Shown here one piece after another: positions 41,807 through 51,273 of a stretch of DNA of 57,765 nucleotides (its first letter is position 1; the number at the start of each line of letters is the position of its first letter). Made by a program: the position numbers and the translations under genes. This DNA comes from Alistipes sp. Lineage in GTDB: Bacteria > Bacteroidota > Bacteroidia > Bacteroidales > Rikenellaceae. Under the pieces are notes generated by a model that worked only from the letters and a program-made list of their open reading frames with translations, had not been told where the DNA came from and made no database searches. The DNA is taken from the NCBI GenBank assembly GCA_017410165.1, contig JAFQRH010000002.1:1-57765 (forward strand). The letters run 5' to 3'.

Positions 41807-43708
41807 CTATTCGGTGGTTATCGTAAAATTACTATTATAGTTCACTCTCACCCACTCGCGGTTGGCACGCAAGCGTACCGAATCGGTTGCGTTCTGCTCG
41901 AACGTGTAAGGTGTTTGCAGCGGAATGAGTCGCTCGCCGGTTGTCGCCTTCGATTTGTCGTCGTAGAGCGAACGGATAAAGATAACGGCGGCATCGTAAC
42001 CTCGATAACTATACAGAGACGGTATCGAGCCGAACGCCTTAACGTATTTGGCTATGAAATCACGAACGGCGGTGTTGCTGTGATCGACGTGATACGTGGA
42101 TAGCATCACCACGTTGTTTGAGAAGAATAGCGAGCGGTCGATGTTTCGATAGCGATTCCAGCGGCTGTTACCAAAGACAACAAACGGCGCAACGCTTTGC
42201 GAGCGAGCCGTGCGTGAAATGTTTGCCGATGCGAGTGCTGCCAAAATGCGATCGACCTCCGTTTCGCTTGCCGAGAGAATCACAAATACCGTTTCGCGCT
42301 CGCCCTCCAATAGTGGCGACAAATCGCTTGGCGAATCAGGAACAATAGCCCCTGCCTCGCGATCCTTCATTCGTTTCTCGATAATCGACGGATGTTCGTA
42401 GATGTAGTGATGCGTTGTGTATGGAACAGCACCGAGTATCTCTCGCACTTCGCCGGCGAACGCGTCATCAGTCGTATCCGACGTGATAAAGACAACACGA
42501 CGACTGCCGTCAAAGAGCGAACGCACCTTATCGTACTTCGACTCGACAACGGGCGACATCTGGAAGACAACGTCGCTCATAGTTTGGGTGAGATTCGCTA
42601 GTGGCGACACAACCGGCACAGAACGATACTTCGTCTCGAGCGAGCCGTCGAAGTATGGTCTGTTTTCTGCAAAATTGGCAACCGGAATCAACTCGTTTTC
42701 ATATATCGGACCAACAATCAAATCTGCCGAACCGATAAACTCGTCCTCTTCGAGAATTGTTTTTATCTTCTCCGGATTCTCTGTTGCGTCAGTATTGTAG
42801 AGTTGGATTGTTGCCGAATGTCCCTCTTTGCGGATGCGGTCGGCTCCGAGCAAAAAGCCCTGATAGAAATCCATATAGTTTGGCACGAGTTTGCCACTCT
42901 TGCCAATCGGGAGCAGCAGAGCGATATTTGCCGGTTGGTGCGCTGCAAGATGGTGAAAACCTGCGGCTTGCGATTGCTGTGGTGCGTTTGCTGCCTGCTC
43001 TCTTTCGGCAAGTGCCTCTTCGGAGAGCTTCGGTACTTTGATAATCATACCCTCGCGAACGTCCGCTTCGTTGTGCATACGGTTCAGCGCAAGCAACTCC
43101 TCGGTTGTTGTTGCAAATCGCTGGGAGATGTCTGCCGCACACTCGCCCGAATGAACCACGTGGTAGGCATACTCGGCATCGGCTACGCTGTTCATTGTTT
43201 CGCTATGCTTCACAATCTCCTGCTTTGCCTCCTGTTCGTCGGTCTGCCCCATCTCGCTACGACGAATATAGAGCACCGAGCCGATTGCTAAATGCGCCTG
43301 ATCGACATTGTTGTTGTCCTCCAACAGTGCATCGACCGAGATAGCATATTTGCGGGATATGGAATAGAGCGTATCACCACGCTTAACAACGTGCGTGGTG
43401 TAGTGCTTTTTGGAGCGTTTTGCCGGCTTTTGTCCTTGTTCGGAGTATTTGATTTTTAGCGTCTGTCCGATTTTTAGACCATTGGCTATTACCGGATTGC
43501 TCGATTCAATCTCCTCCATCGACACTCCGTATCTCTTCGACAGGCCGTAGAGGGTGTCGTTCTTGACCACCTCGTGCACAATGTAGCGCACACCGTCGAT
43601 ATATACTATCTGCTCCTGCTCTTGTTGCGAGAGCGCATATCCCCATCCGCAGCCCAAAAATATGGAACACAGAATGGCAACCGTTGCCCTGCGTATATTC
43701 ATCTTCAT
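41807..43708 (-). CDS. LysM-repeat protein fused to a periplasmic-binding (receptor-like) domain
   Basis: 633 residues. Signal sequence (about 1-27), three LysM modules (about 42-87, 103-150 and 180-228; each with DTLYGLSKRY, DTLYSISRKYA or ECAADISQRF), an Ala/Gln linker, then about 255-620 a type 1 periplasmic-binding fold (NIALLLPIG, DLIVGPIYENE, YRGYDAAVIFIR). The design is like LpoA-type or amino-acid receptor domains joined to peptidoglycan-binding LysM, so it likely sits on the cell wall in the periplasm. The exact role is unknown; an activator of cell-wall synthesis is one option. The second Met (43702) is an alternative start. Confidence 0.85.
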   Translation of the reverse strand: MKMNIRRATVAILCSIFLGCGWGYALSQQEQEQIVYIDGVRYIVHEVVKNDTLYGLSKRYGVSMEEIESSNPVIANGLKIGQTLKIKYSEQGQKPAKRSKKHYTTHVVKRGDTLYSISRKYAISVDALLEDNNNVDQAHLAIGSVLYIRRSEMGQTDEQEAKQEIVKHSETMNSVADAEYAYHVVHSGECAADISQRFATTTEELLALNRMHNEADVREGMIIKVPKLSEEALAEREQAANAPQQSQAAGFHHLAAHQPANIALLLPIGKSGKLVPNYMDFYQGFLLGADRIRKEGHSATIQLYNTDATENPEKIKTILEEDEFIGSADLIVGPIYENELIPVANFAENRPYFDGSLETKYRSVPVVSPLANLTQTMSDVVFQMSPVVESKYDKVRSLFDGSRRVVFITSDTTDDAFAGEVREILGAVPYTTHHYIYEHPSIIEKRMKDREAGAIVPDSPSDLSPLLEGERETVFVILSASETEVDRILAALASANISRTARSQSVAPFVVFGNSRWNRYRNIDRSLFFSNNVVMLSTYHVDHSNTAVRDFIAKYVKAFGSIPSLYSYRGYDAAVIFIRSLYDDKSKATTGERLIPLQTPYTFEQNATDSVRLRANREWVRVNYNSNFTITTE

Positions 43709-43720
43709 TCGCGTCGTAGG

Positions 43721-44491
43721 TTAAAACTTCTTTGCCCTTAATCTGATTTCGGTTATAATCTTCTTTGTGTATTGCGGAAAATCGCCATTCATCATCCAAT
43801 CGTAATAACTCGGCTCCGTAGCAAAGACCTTTTCGACCGATTGACCCTTGTATTTGCCGAACGTGAAGATCTCCTCGCCTTTGTCGTTGTAACCGATGCG
43901 GCCGGCAAAGTCGGCAGTCTCGCCACGTGATGAGAATTTGGAGAGGAACTCAACGTCGTTCTCCAAATCGGGATAACGGTCGAGTTGCGCCTTCAACACT
44001 TCGTATGTGGCCAATGTGTCGGCCTCGGCGGCGTGTGCTGCGTCCCCCAACTCTTTATTGCAATAGAAACGATATGCAGCAATGAGTGTGCGCTCCTCTT
44101 TCTTGTGAAAGATGTTTTGCACGTCAATATAGCGACGATTGCGGAAATCGACCTCCACGCCTGCACGCATAAACTCCTCGACAAGAACGGGCAAATCGAA
44201 TCTGTTCGAGTTGAATCCGCCGAAGTCGCACCCCTCCATAAACTCTTTGAGCGACTTGGCGACCTGCCTGAATGTCGGCTGGTCGCGCACGTCGTCATCG
44301 GTTATATGGTGGACGTCCGATGCCTCTTTGGGAATCGGAATCGTCGGATTTATGCGGCGGGTCTTTATAATTTGTTCGCCGTCCGGCATTATCTTGATGA
44401 GCGAGATTTCGACGATGCGGTCACGCGACGTGTCCACACCCGTTGTCTCCAAATCGAAGAAGATAATCGGACGCGTCAGTTTTAGTTCCAT
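43721..44491 (-). CDS. DnaQ-family 3'-5' exonuclease
   Basis: 256 residues. DEDDh motifs: FFDLETTG (D13, E15), FNSNRFDLPVL, and HAAEADTLAT. A C-terminal part with FTFGKYKGQSVEKV and YYDWMMNG is a small domain seen in many Bacteroidetes DnaQ-like exonucleases. Twelve bases separate it from dnaN upstream, so it could act as proofreading or repair nuclease; it is not shown to be the Pol III epsilon subunit. Confidence 0.92.
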   Translation of the reverse strand: MELKLTRPIIFFDLETTGVDTSRDRIVEISLIKIMPDGEQIIKTRRINPTIPIPKEASDVHHITDDDVRDQPTFRQVAKSLKEFMEGCDFGGFNSNRFDLPVLVEEFMRAGVEVDFRNRRYIDVQNIFHKKEERTLIAAYRFYCNKELGDAAHAAEADTLATYEVLKAQLDRYPDLENDVEFLSKFSSRGETADFAGRIGYNDKGEEIFTFGKYKGQSVEKVFATEPSYYDWMMNGDFPQYTKKIITEIRLRAKKF

Positions 44492-44503
44492 TGCCGCTGC
44501 CGA

Positions 44504-45628
44504 TTAAGCGTTAATCATCATCGGCATCAGAAGCATCAGTGTACTGCTCGACTGCTTGTCGTCATAAACCGGCTTGAATACACCTGCACGGCTCGAATCG
44601 GCCAACTCTACCAATACGGTCGGAGTCTCGATATTCGAGAGAATCTCGACAAGGAACGTCGATTTGAAGCCAATCTTAATTGGCTCGCCCTCGTAACTAC
44701 ACGAGAGACACTCGTTTGCCGATACGTAGAAGTCGAGGTCCTGTGCCGTAAGCGTTATCTTGTTGTCGGCGATATCCATACGGATAAGGTTTGTGGTCGG
44801 GTTGGCGCAGACAGCCACACGCTTGATACCATTCACCAACTCGATGCGGTCGATGAGCATCTTATTCGGGTTAGCGGCAGGAATTACAGCATTGTAATTC
44901 GGGTAGTTGCCCTCGATAAGACGGCAAATGAGAGTGCTGTGCTGCAAAGTAAACATTGCGTTGTTCTTGTCGAAGCTCATCTTGATTTCGCCATCCTCTT
45001 TCAAGAGCATTGCCTTTAACAGATTTGCAGGCTTCTTTGGCAGGATGAACGATGCAACTGCACCGCCTTCAATCTCGGTTGTGAACTTTACGAGCTTGTG
45101 AGCATCGGTAGCCACGCAGGTAATACCGCTGTTGTCGAGGTTGAAATATACGCCGTTCATTACAGGGCGCAACTCGTCATCAGCCGTAGCAAAGATGGTT
45201 TTATTGATACCGTTTACGAGTGTATCGACATCGAGCGTAACCTCGGTCTTCTCCTCCGAGATGCTCTGAATGGTCGGATAGCTGATCGGGTTTGCGCCCG
45301 GAACAGACGAGCCACCGCTGCGCCACGTGATTTTAATCTCCCAATTAGCGTCGTTCACCTCCAATACGAGCGGCATCTCCGAACACTCTTTCAATACGTC
45401 GAGCATCAACTTTGCAGGAGCGGCAACCATACCCTCCTTCTCGACATTATCCACCTTCAACGTGCCGACCAGCGTGGTTTCGAGGTCGGAGGTGGTTACC
45501 TTCAATTCGCCATCCTTCAACTCCATCAAAAAGTAGTCGAGAATCGGCAACGTGTTCTTGCTGTTGATTACCTTACCCGTTGTTGCCAAGAGCGACAACA
45601 GTGCGGAACTTGATACTGTAAATTTCAT
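44504..45628 (-). CDS. dnaN: DNA polymerase III beta subunit (sliding clamp)
   Basis: 374 residues from the ATG at 45628 (MKFTVSSSALLSLL); a 27-codon upstream extension is in frame but unlike any clamp. Three clamp domains; TLPILDYFLMEL, DELRPVMNGVYFN, EGNYPNYNAVIP, and the C-terminal LMLLMPMMINA typical for DnaN. The ring tethers polymerase to DNA. It is not beside dnaA or recF here but between uridine phosphorylase and an exonuclease. Confidence 0.97.
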   Translation of the reverse strand: MKFTVSSSALLSLLATTGKVINSKNTLPILDYFLMELKDGELKVTTSDLETTLVGTLKVDNVEKEGMVAAPAKLMLDVLKECSEMPLVLEVNDANWEIKITWRSGGSSVPGANPISYPTIQSISEEKTEVTLDVDTLVNGINKTIFATADDELRPVMNGVYFNLDNSGITCVATDAHKLVKFTTEIEGGAVASFILPKKPANLLKAMLLKEDGEIKMSFDKNNAMFTLQHSTLICRLIEGNYPNYNAVIPAANPNKMLIDRIELVNGIKRVAVCANPTTNLIRMDIADNKITLTAQDLDFYVSANECLSCSYEGEPIKIGFKSTFLVEILSNIETPTVLVELADSSRAGVFKPVYDDKQSSSTLMLLMPMMINA

Positions 45629-45674
45629 AATTTCTCTCTGTTTTTTATTTATTTTTTGTTTGTTGTCAAATGTG

Positions 45675-46559
45675 TTAGAGCGTTGCGAGGCGGTCGAGTG
45701 CCGTCTCAATCATCTTACGTACGAAAGGTTTGTAGTCGGTGCAGGCGTCGAGCGCAACACGCTGTGCGATAATCGTACATACGGTAGCAGCACGGTGGCC
45801 CATCAGGGCTGCCAGACCGGCAAGTGCCGAACTCTCCATCTCGAAATTGGTGATGCGGCGACCATTGTACTCGAAACTCTCAATCTTCTCGTTCAGATGC
45901 AAATCCTGCGGTTGCAGACGTACCCACCTGCCCTGTGGAGCGTAGAAGCCCGGAGCGGCAATCGTCACACCCTCGCGCGTCACATCCTTGAACAACTCAA
46001 AGAGTTGCTTGTCAGCATCCACAAAGTATGGTTTGGTCAGGAGCGGATTCCAGCCCGTATGCTCCATAAATGCCTGCTCGAAGCCCAAGTCGCAAACCTC
46101 GTTACGACCGGCATAATAGTTGAGCAGTCCGTCGAAACCGACCGAGGTGCGCGAAAATACCTGCTCGCCGACCTTGATATCCGGCTGCAAAGCACCTGAC
46201 GTACCTAAACGGAGCAGTGTGAGTTGGCGAAATTCGTCCTTCACTTGGCGTGTCGCGAAATCGATATTTGCCAACGCATCCAATTCGGTCACGCAGATAT
46301 CTATATTGTCGGTTCCGATACCGGTCGAAAGCACGGTCATTCGTTTGCCTTTATAGGTTCCGGTCACGGTGTTAAACTCACGACTGGACACCTCACACTC
46401 CTTCGAGTCGAAGAACGATGCAACCAAAGCCACTCGACCCGGGTCGCCGACCAAAATTACGATGTCGGCCAACTGCTCGGGTTTGAGATGCAGGTGAAAT
46501 ATTGAGCCGTCCTCGTTGATTATCAGCTCAGATGCGGGGATTACTCTCTTGTTTTCCAT
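45675..46559 (-). CDS. udp: uridine phosphorylase / nucleoside phosphorylase
   Basis: 294 residues. PNP/UDP family: VGDPGRVALVASFF phosphate site, STGIGTDNIDICVTEL, RLGTSGALQPDI, and FEMESSALAGLAALMGH near the end binding the ribose. It splits uridine with phosphate to uracil and ribose-1-phosphate for salvage. First gene of the minus-strand block; divergent from glmM. Confidence 0.9.
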   Translation of the reverse strand: MENKRVIPASELIINEDGSIFHLHLKPEQLADIVILVGDPGRVALVASFFDSKECEVSSREFNTVTGTYKGKRMTVLSTGIGTDNIDICVTELDALANIDFATRQVKDEFRQLTLLRLGTSGALQPDIKVGEQVFSRTSVGFDGLLNYYAGRNEVCDLGFEQAFMEHTGWNPLLTKPYFVDADKQLFELFKDVTREGVTIAAPGFYAPQGRWVRLQPQDLHLNEKIESFEYNGRRITNFEMESSALAGLAALMGHRAATVCTIIAQRVALDACTDYKPFVRKMIETALDRLATL

Positions 46560-46589
46560 AGCTATCGATGTTTAGTATGTTTCGTAAAA

Positions 46590-46621
46590 ATTGGATAATT
46601 GGCATAAAAGTAATATATTTA
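46590..46621 (+). promoter_or_regulatory. probable glmM promoter
   Basis: ATTG at 46590-46593, 20-base spacer, TATATTTA at 46614-46621, close to consensus. An oppositely oriented TACTTTTA (46613 down to 46606) could serve uridine phosphorylase. Confidence 0.55.
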
Positions 46622-46690
46622 CATCGTATTTCAAAAAAAATGCAAAACTTTTTTATTAAAAATAAAAAACTGCAACAAAATAGACATCTT

Positions 46691-48079
46691 ATGACACTAA
46701 TAAAATCAATTTCCGGAATCCGAGGAACAATCGGTGGTCAGCCGGGCGAAAACCTCACCCCTATCGACATTGTTAAATTTACGACCGCATACGCTCGATT
46801 TATGAGCGAGGCGAATCGTGACAAACGTCTGCGAATCGTTGTCGGCCGTGACGCTCGCGTATCGGGCGAGATGGTAAACGACATTATCGAAGGCACACTG
46901 CTTGGCTGTGGTGTCGATGTGATAAACATCGGCTTGTGTACAACGCCCGGAACCGAGATGGCAGTAATAACTCATAAAGCAGATGGTGGTATTATTATCA
47001 CCGCGTCGCACAACCCTAAACAGTGGAATGCGTTGAAGTTGCTCAATGCGAAGGGTGAGTTTTTGAACGATGCAGAGGGTAAGCGCGTTTTGGCGTTGGC
47101 GGAGGATGAATCGTTTGCGTTTCCGGATGTAGATTCGATAGGTAAAGTCGTTTTGCGAGAGGATTTTAACCCTGTCCATATCAAGCAAGTTCTTGCAATG
47201 CGTTTGGTCGATGCAGAACGTGTTCGCGCACGCCGTTTTAAGGTGGTTGTCGATGCGGTAAACTCAATCGGCGGCGTTGTGATTCCTGCACTGTTGGAGG
47301 AGTTGGGATGCAATGTTGTTAAGATAAATTGCGATCCGACGGGACTCTTTGCCCACAATCCGGAGCCGCTACCGCAAAATCTGACCGAGATTTCGGAGGC
47401 AGTCGTGCGCGAGAAGGCGGATTTGGGTATCGTCGTCGATCCGGATGTCGATCGTCTGGCTTTTGTTTGTGAGGATGGCTCGATGTTTGTCGAGGAGTAC
47501 ACGCTTGTCGCAGTTGCCGATTACATTCTTTCGCAAACGCCGGGTAATACGGTATCAAATTTGAGTTCGTCGCGTGCATTGCGTGATGTTACCGAGTCGT
47601 ACGGGGCGACCTATTCGGCCTCTGCCGTCGGCGAGGTTAATGTCGTTGCGAAGATGAAGGAGGTTGGCGCAGTAATTGGTGGCGAAGGCAATGGCGGAGT
47701 AATCTATCCGGAGCTGCATTACGGTCGCGACGCTTTGGTTGGAACGGCATTGTTCCTTACTTATTTGGCCGCACGTAATATGACGATGACCGAGTTGCGA
47801 CATACCTACCCTGCGTACTACGCATCGAAGAACAAAATCGAACTTACGCCGGCAATCGATGTCGATAAAGTGTTGGTTGAGATAAAGCGGCGTTACGCAG
47901 ATGAACAAATAAATGATATAGACGGTGTAAAGATTGATTTTGCAGATAGTTGGGTGCATCTTCGTAAATCAAATACAGAGCCGATTATACGCATCTATAC
48001 CGAGGCAAAATCTATGCAGGAAGCCGACGATTTGGCCCAGAAATTCATTGCGGAAATTCGCACCATTTGTAACTTGTAA
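46691..48079 (+). CDS. glmM: phosphoglucosamine mutase (alpha-D-phosphohexomutase)
   Basis: 462 residues from the ATG at 46691 (MTLIKSISGIRG); 41 in-frame codons upstream are AT-rich and cover the promoter. Active-site Ser106 in TASHNP, metal-binding DPDVDRLAF, sugar-specificity loop GEGNGG, phosphate loop SNTEPIIRIYTEA. GlmM makes glucosamine-1-phosphate for UDP-GlcNAc, hence for cell wall and LPS. Other phosphohexomutases are similar; ISGIRGTIGG and GEGNGGV fit the GlmM/phosphoglucomutase branch of Bacteroidetes. Confidence 0.88.
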   Translation: MTLIKSISGIRGTIGGQPGENLTPIDIVKFTTAYARFMSEANRDKRLRIVVGRDARVSGEMVNDIIEGTLLGCGVDVINIGLCTTPGTEMAVITHKADGGIIITASHNPKQWNALKLLNAKGEFLNDAEGKRVLALAEDESFAFPDVDSIGKVVLREDFNPVHIKQVLAMRLVDAERVRARRFKVVVDAVNSIGGVVIPALLEELGCNVVKINCDPTGLFAHNPEPLPQNLTEISEAVVREKADLGIVVDPDVDRLAFVCEDGSMFVEEYTLVAVADYILSQTPGNTVSNLSSSRALRDVTESYGATYSASAVGEVNVVAKMKEVGAVIGGEGNGGVIYPELHYGRDALVGTALFLTYLAARNMTMTELRHTYPAYYASKNKIELTPAIDVDKVLVEIKRRYADEQINDIDGVKIDFADSWVHLRKSNTEPIIRIYTEAKSMQEADDLAQKFIAEIRTICNL

Positions 48080-48104
48080 TAATTGTAAAATAAATATATG
48101 TACT

Positions 48105-49469
48105 ATGGAAAATGTTAAGCGATATATCGACTCAAATATGAGTCGTTTCCTCGACGAGTTGTTCGAGGTTTTGCGTATTCCGTCGATTAGTGCCGTTACA
48201 GAGTACGCAGGCGAGCGTCAGCGTTGTGCCGAGCATTTGGCTGCCGCAATTGTTAAGGCGGGCGCCGACCGTGCGGAGGTGATTCCGACCGATGGTGCAC
48301 CGATTGTGTATGCCGAAAAGATTGTGTCGCCAAAGGCAAAGACGGTTATGGTCTATGGCCACTACGATGTGATGCCGCCGGAGCCACTCGGCGAGTGGAC
48401 AACCGAGCCATTCGAGCCGGTTGTAAAGGATGGTCGCATTTGGGGTCGAGGTGCGGATGATGATAAGGGTCAGTCGTTTATGCATATTAAGGCATTTGAG
48501 GCGATGTGTGCAACGGGCACGCTCCCTTGTAATGTCAAATTCCTGCTCGAAGGCGAGGAGGAGAGCGGCTCTACACAGATTAGCAAGTTCTGCGCTTCGC
48601 ACAAAAAGATGCTCAAAGCGGACGTGATTCTGGTTTCGGATACGTCGATGCTCTCGTGGGATACCCCTTCGATTACTTGCGGTTTGCGCGGTTTGGCAGG
48701 CGTAGAGGTCTCGGTTTATGGAGCATCGGCCGACCTGCATTCGGGTATCTATGGCGGTGCAGTACACAATCCGGCAATGGTATTGTCGAAGATGTTGTCG
48801 CAGATGATTGACGAGAACGGACACATAACGATTCCAGGTTTCTATGACGATGTGCGCGAGTTATCGGTGGCGGAGCGTAAGGCGCTCAATCGTGTACCGT
48901 TCTGCACGCGTCGCTACAAGCAGTCGATTGGCGTGTGTGCCGTAGCCGGCGAAGATGGCTATACGACATTGGAGCGCACGGGCGTTCGTCCTACATTCGA
49001 GATTAACGGTATGTGGAGTGGTTATACGGGCGAGGGCTCGAAGACGATTATTCCGGCTGTGGCATCGGCTAAAATCACGATGCGCCTTGTGCCTTACCAG
49101 AATAACAACAAAATCACCTCGCTGTTTACCTCATATTTCAAGAGCTTGGCTCCGAAGGGTGTGAAGGTCGAAGTGCGCCCTACGCACGGTGGTACGCCAT
49201 ACGTTTCGCCTACCGATTTGCCGGCATATAAGGCAGCTGCCAAAGCCGTAAAGACAACATTCGGCAAAGAGCCGGTGCCGGTCTATTCGGGAGGCTCGAT
49301 TGGCGTTATCAGTTGCTTCGAGCAGGTGCTCGGCATTAAATCCATTCTGCTCGGCTTCGGCTTGTCGAAGGATGCAATCCACTCGCCTAACGAGAGTTAT
49401 GGTTTGGAGCAGTTTGCGCGAGGCATCGAGACCATACCTTATTTCTATAAATATTTTGCCGAAGAGTAG
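48105..49469 (+). CDS. M20-family dipeptidase/metallopeptidase
   Basis: 454 residues from the ATG at 48105 (MENVKRYIDSN), 25 bases after the glmM stop. Metal ligands in GHYDVMPP, RGADDDKGQ, EGEEESGS and a later His near the C-terminus. A dimerisation domain is inserted in the middle (GVEVSVYGASADLHSGIYGG). Family members cleave dipeptides in the cytoplasm using two zinc ions. No signal peptide. Confidence 0.92.
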   Translation: MENVKRYIDSNMSRFLDELFEVLRIPSISAVTEYAGERQRCAEHLAAAIVKAGADRAEVIPTDGAPIVYAEKIVSPKAKTVMVYGHYDVMPPEPLGEWTTEPFEPVVKDGRIWGRGADDDKGQSFMHIKAFEAMCATGTLPCNVKFLLEGEEESGSTQISKFCASHKKMLKADVILVSDTSMLSWDTPSITCGLRGLAGVEVSVYGASADLHSGIYGGAVHNPAMVLSKMLSQMIDENGHITIPGFYDDVRELSVAERKALNRVPFCTRRYKQSIGVCAVAGEDGYTTLERTGVRPTFEINGMWSGYTGEGSKTIIPAVASAKITMRLVPYQNNNKITSLFTSYFKSLAPKGVKVEVRPTHGGTPYVSPTDLPAYKAAAKAVKTTFGKEPVPVYSGGSIGVISCFEQVLGIKSILLGFGLSKDAIHSPNESYGLEQFARGIETIPYFYKYFAEE

Positions 49470-49503
49470 GCGCAAAAGTATTGATTCGTAAAACTTGAAT
49501 AAA

Positions 49504-51192
49504 ATGAAAAAACTTCTGACTTTGGTGGCTGCGTTAGCTGTTGTATTGACTGCCAATGCTGCTTATCCGGACAAAATCAAGCGCATCAAATGTCCGAAAA
49601 GCGTGACCCTGACCGGCGTGGTCTATTGTGGCGATAGCCCGATTTCGGGTGTTGTTGTGTCGGATGGCGAATTGACCACGACGACCGACGAGCAGGGCAT
49701 ATATCGTTTGAAATCGAAAAAACCTTGCGGTACGGTATTTATCTCTACCCCAGCAGGTTTTCGCGCTGCACTTAAAGATGATGTTCGCCTGAATTATTGG
49801 CGTACTCTGCAATACGAACCGGGCAAACAGGAGCGTCACGACTTCGAGTTGGAGAGGGTGAAAGACTCTAAATTCTCGCTCTTGTTGCTCTCCGACACCC
49901 ACTTCTGCAACAATCCGAAAATCGAGGATTTGTATCATTTCGAGAAGATGGTGTTGCCGGTGGTAAAAGAGGCAGTGGAGAAGAGTGGCGATGTGCCTAC
50001 CTATTCGTTTATTTTGGGTGACATCACGTGGGATCGTTTTTGGTACGAAACAGGTTTTGATATCGAACGTGTGCCGTCGTATCTGAAAGAGCTCGGCTAC
50101 CCTACTCCGGTATTCGGCGTGATGGGCAACCACGATAACGACCCTTCAACCATTCCGGACGACTTGGCCGATTTCAATGGCTCGAAGCGTTATCGCAACG
50201 TATTTGGTCCGACCTATTATTCGATGAATGTCGGCAGTACGCATATCGTAGTACTTGATAATATCGTATTCAAAAACGAGGTGAAGCCCGACCAGAAACA
50301 GCATAAAGGCGTTGTCGGCTCGCGTAACTACGACCTCTATTTCACAGATCGCCAACTTGCGTGGTTGGAGCGCGACTTGTCGTACATCACCAATAAAAAG
50401 ACTCCGATTATCGTCTGTATGCACGCTCCGTTGCATACGTACGATGGCGAAGGAAAGGTCATCTCGGGCTTGATTAAGGGCAGCGACAAACGTTTGGTCG
50501 AGTTGCTGAAAGATTTTGCTTCGGTGCGCATCTTCTCCGGTCACTCGCATCGCACATCATCGTTCGTGCATAAGCAATACCCTAATATTGTCGAGTATAA
50601 CATTACGTCGGTTGGTGGCGACCTGTGGAAGACTCCGAATGCAACGGGTGGGCTCAATATTGGCGAAGATGGTGCTGCGGCAGGTTTTCGTCACTGTCTG
50701 TTCTTTGGCAACAAGTGCATAAACGAGTGGTATAATGTCGATAAAATCGAGGGCCGTGACAACTTGCCGTTCCGCGCGTACGATATGAATACCGTTAGCC
50801 GTATGTACAGCCGAGATGAGCGTCTGCAACACTTGTGTCGTTTGCAGAGCAAGCAGATCGACTACTCGGATGTCTCGTACGCCGATTACGTGTATGTGAA
50901 TTGTTGGGGTTGGGAGAGTGGTTGCTCGCTGACAATCACCGAGAATGGAAAATCGCTTCCGGTTGAGAGAGTAAAGGATAGCGATCCGCTTGCAGCAAAG
51001 GTGGTGTTTGCCCCTGCGGCAGCAAAGTCGAAGAAAGAGAGCAAGAAGACCAACCGTCTCTCCGTATCGGCAAATATGTTCCGTGCGAAGTGCGCCACAT
51101 CGGATGCTACGCTGACCATCACGCTTACAATGCCGTCGGGCGAAGTTTTCGAGCAGACGCTCGCTCGTCCTGCTGCATTCCCGATCGAATAG
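49504..51192 (+). CDS. exported calcineurin-like metallophosphoesterase with N- and C-terminal beta domains
   Basis: 562 residues from the ATG at 49504 (a TTG three codons earlier is less likely). Signal peptide to about NAA. N-terminal beta domain (about 35-115, SVTLTGVVYCGDSPISGVVVSDG), catalytic core with SDTHF, GDITWD, GNHDND, CMHAPLHT and GHSHRTS, then a C-terminal beta domain (WESGCSLTITENGKSL). This three-part design is common in Bacteroidetes; substrates are unknown phosphoesters in the periplasm. It starts 34 bases after the dipeptidase stop. Confidence 0.9.
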   Translation: MKKLLTLVAALAVVLTANAAYPDKIKRIKCPKSVTLTGVVYCGDSPISGVVVSDGELTTTTDEQGIYRLKSKKPCGTVFISTPAGFRAALKDDVRLNYWRTLQYEPGKQERHDFELERVKDSKFSLLLLSDTHFCNNPKIEDLYHFEKMVLPVVKEAVEKSGDVPTYSFILGDITWDRFWYETGFDIERVPSYLKELGYPTPVFGVMGNHDNDPSTIPDDLADFNGSKRYRNVFGPTYYSMNVGSTHIVVLDNIVFKNEVKPDQKQHKGVVGSRNYDLYFTDRQLAWLERDLSYITNKKTPIIVCMHAPLHTYDGEGKVISGLIKGSDKRLVELLKDFASVRIFSGHSHRTSSFVHKQYPNIVEYNITSVGGDLWKTPNATGGLNIGEDGAAAGFRHCLFFGNKCINEWYNVDKIEGRDNLPFRAYDMNTVSRMYSRDERLQHLCRLQSKQIDYSDVSYADYVYVNCWGWESGCSLTITENGKSLPVERVKDSDPLAAKVVFAPAAAKSKKESKKTNRLSVSANMFRAKCATSDATLTITLTMPSGEVFEQTLARPAAFPIE

Positions 51193-51217
51193 CAACATTC
51201 CGAGCATAATCACAAAC

Positions 51218-51254
51218 AAAAAGTGCAGAGATTTCGCGATCTCTGCACTTTTTT
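51218..51254. terminator. bidirectional terminator
   Basis: AAAAAGTGCAGAGAT / ATCTCTGCACTTTTTT with a six-base loop TTCGCG, between two convergent genes. Confidence 0.93.
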
Positions 51255-51273
51255 GCATCATTACCCAATAAAA

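Noticed and set aside
46568..46690. 41-codon N-terminal extension of GlmM
   Set aside because: It reads through AT-rich promoter sequence; the ATG at 46691 matches the family start.
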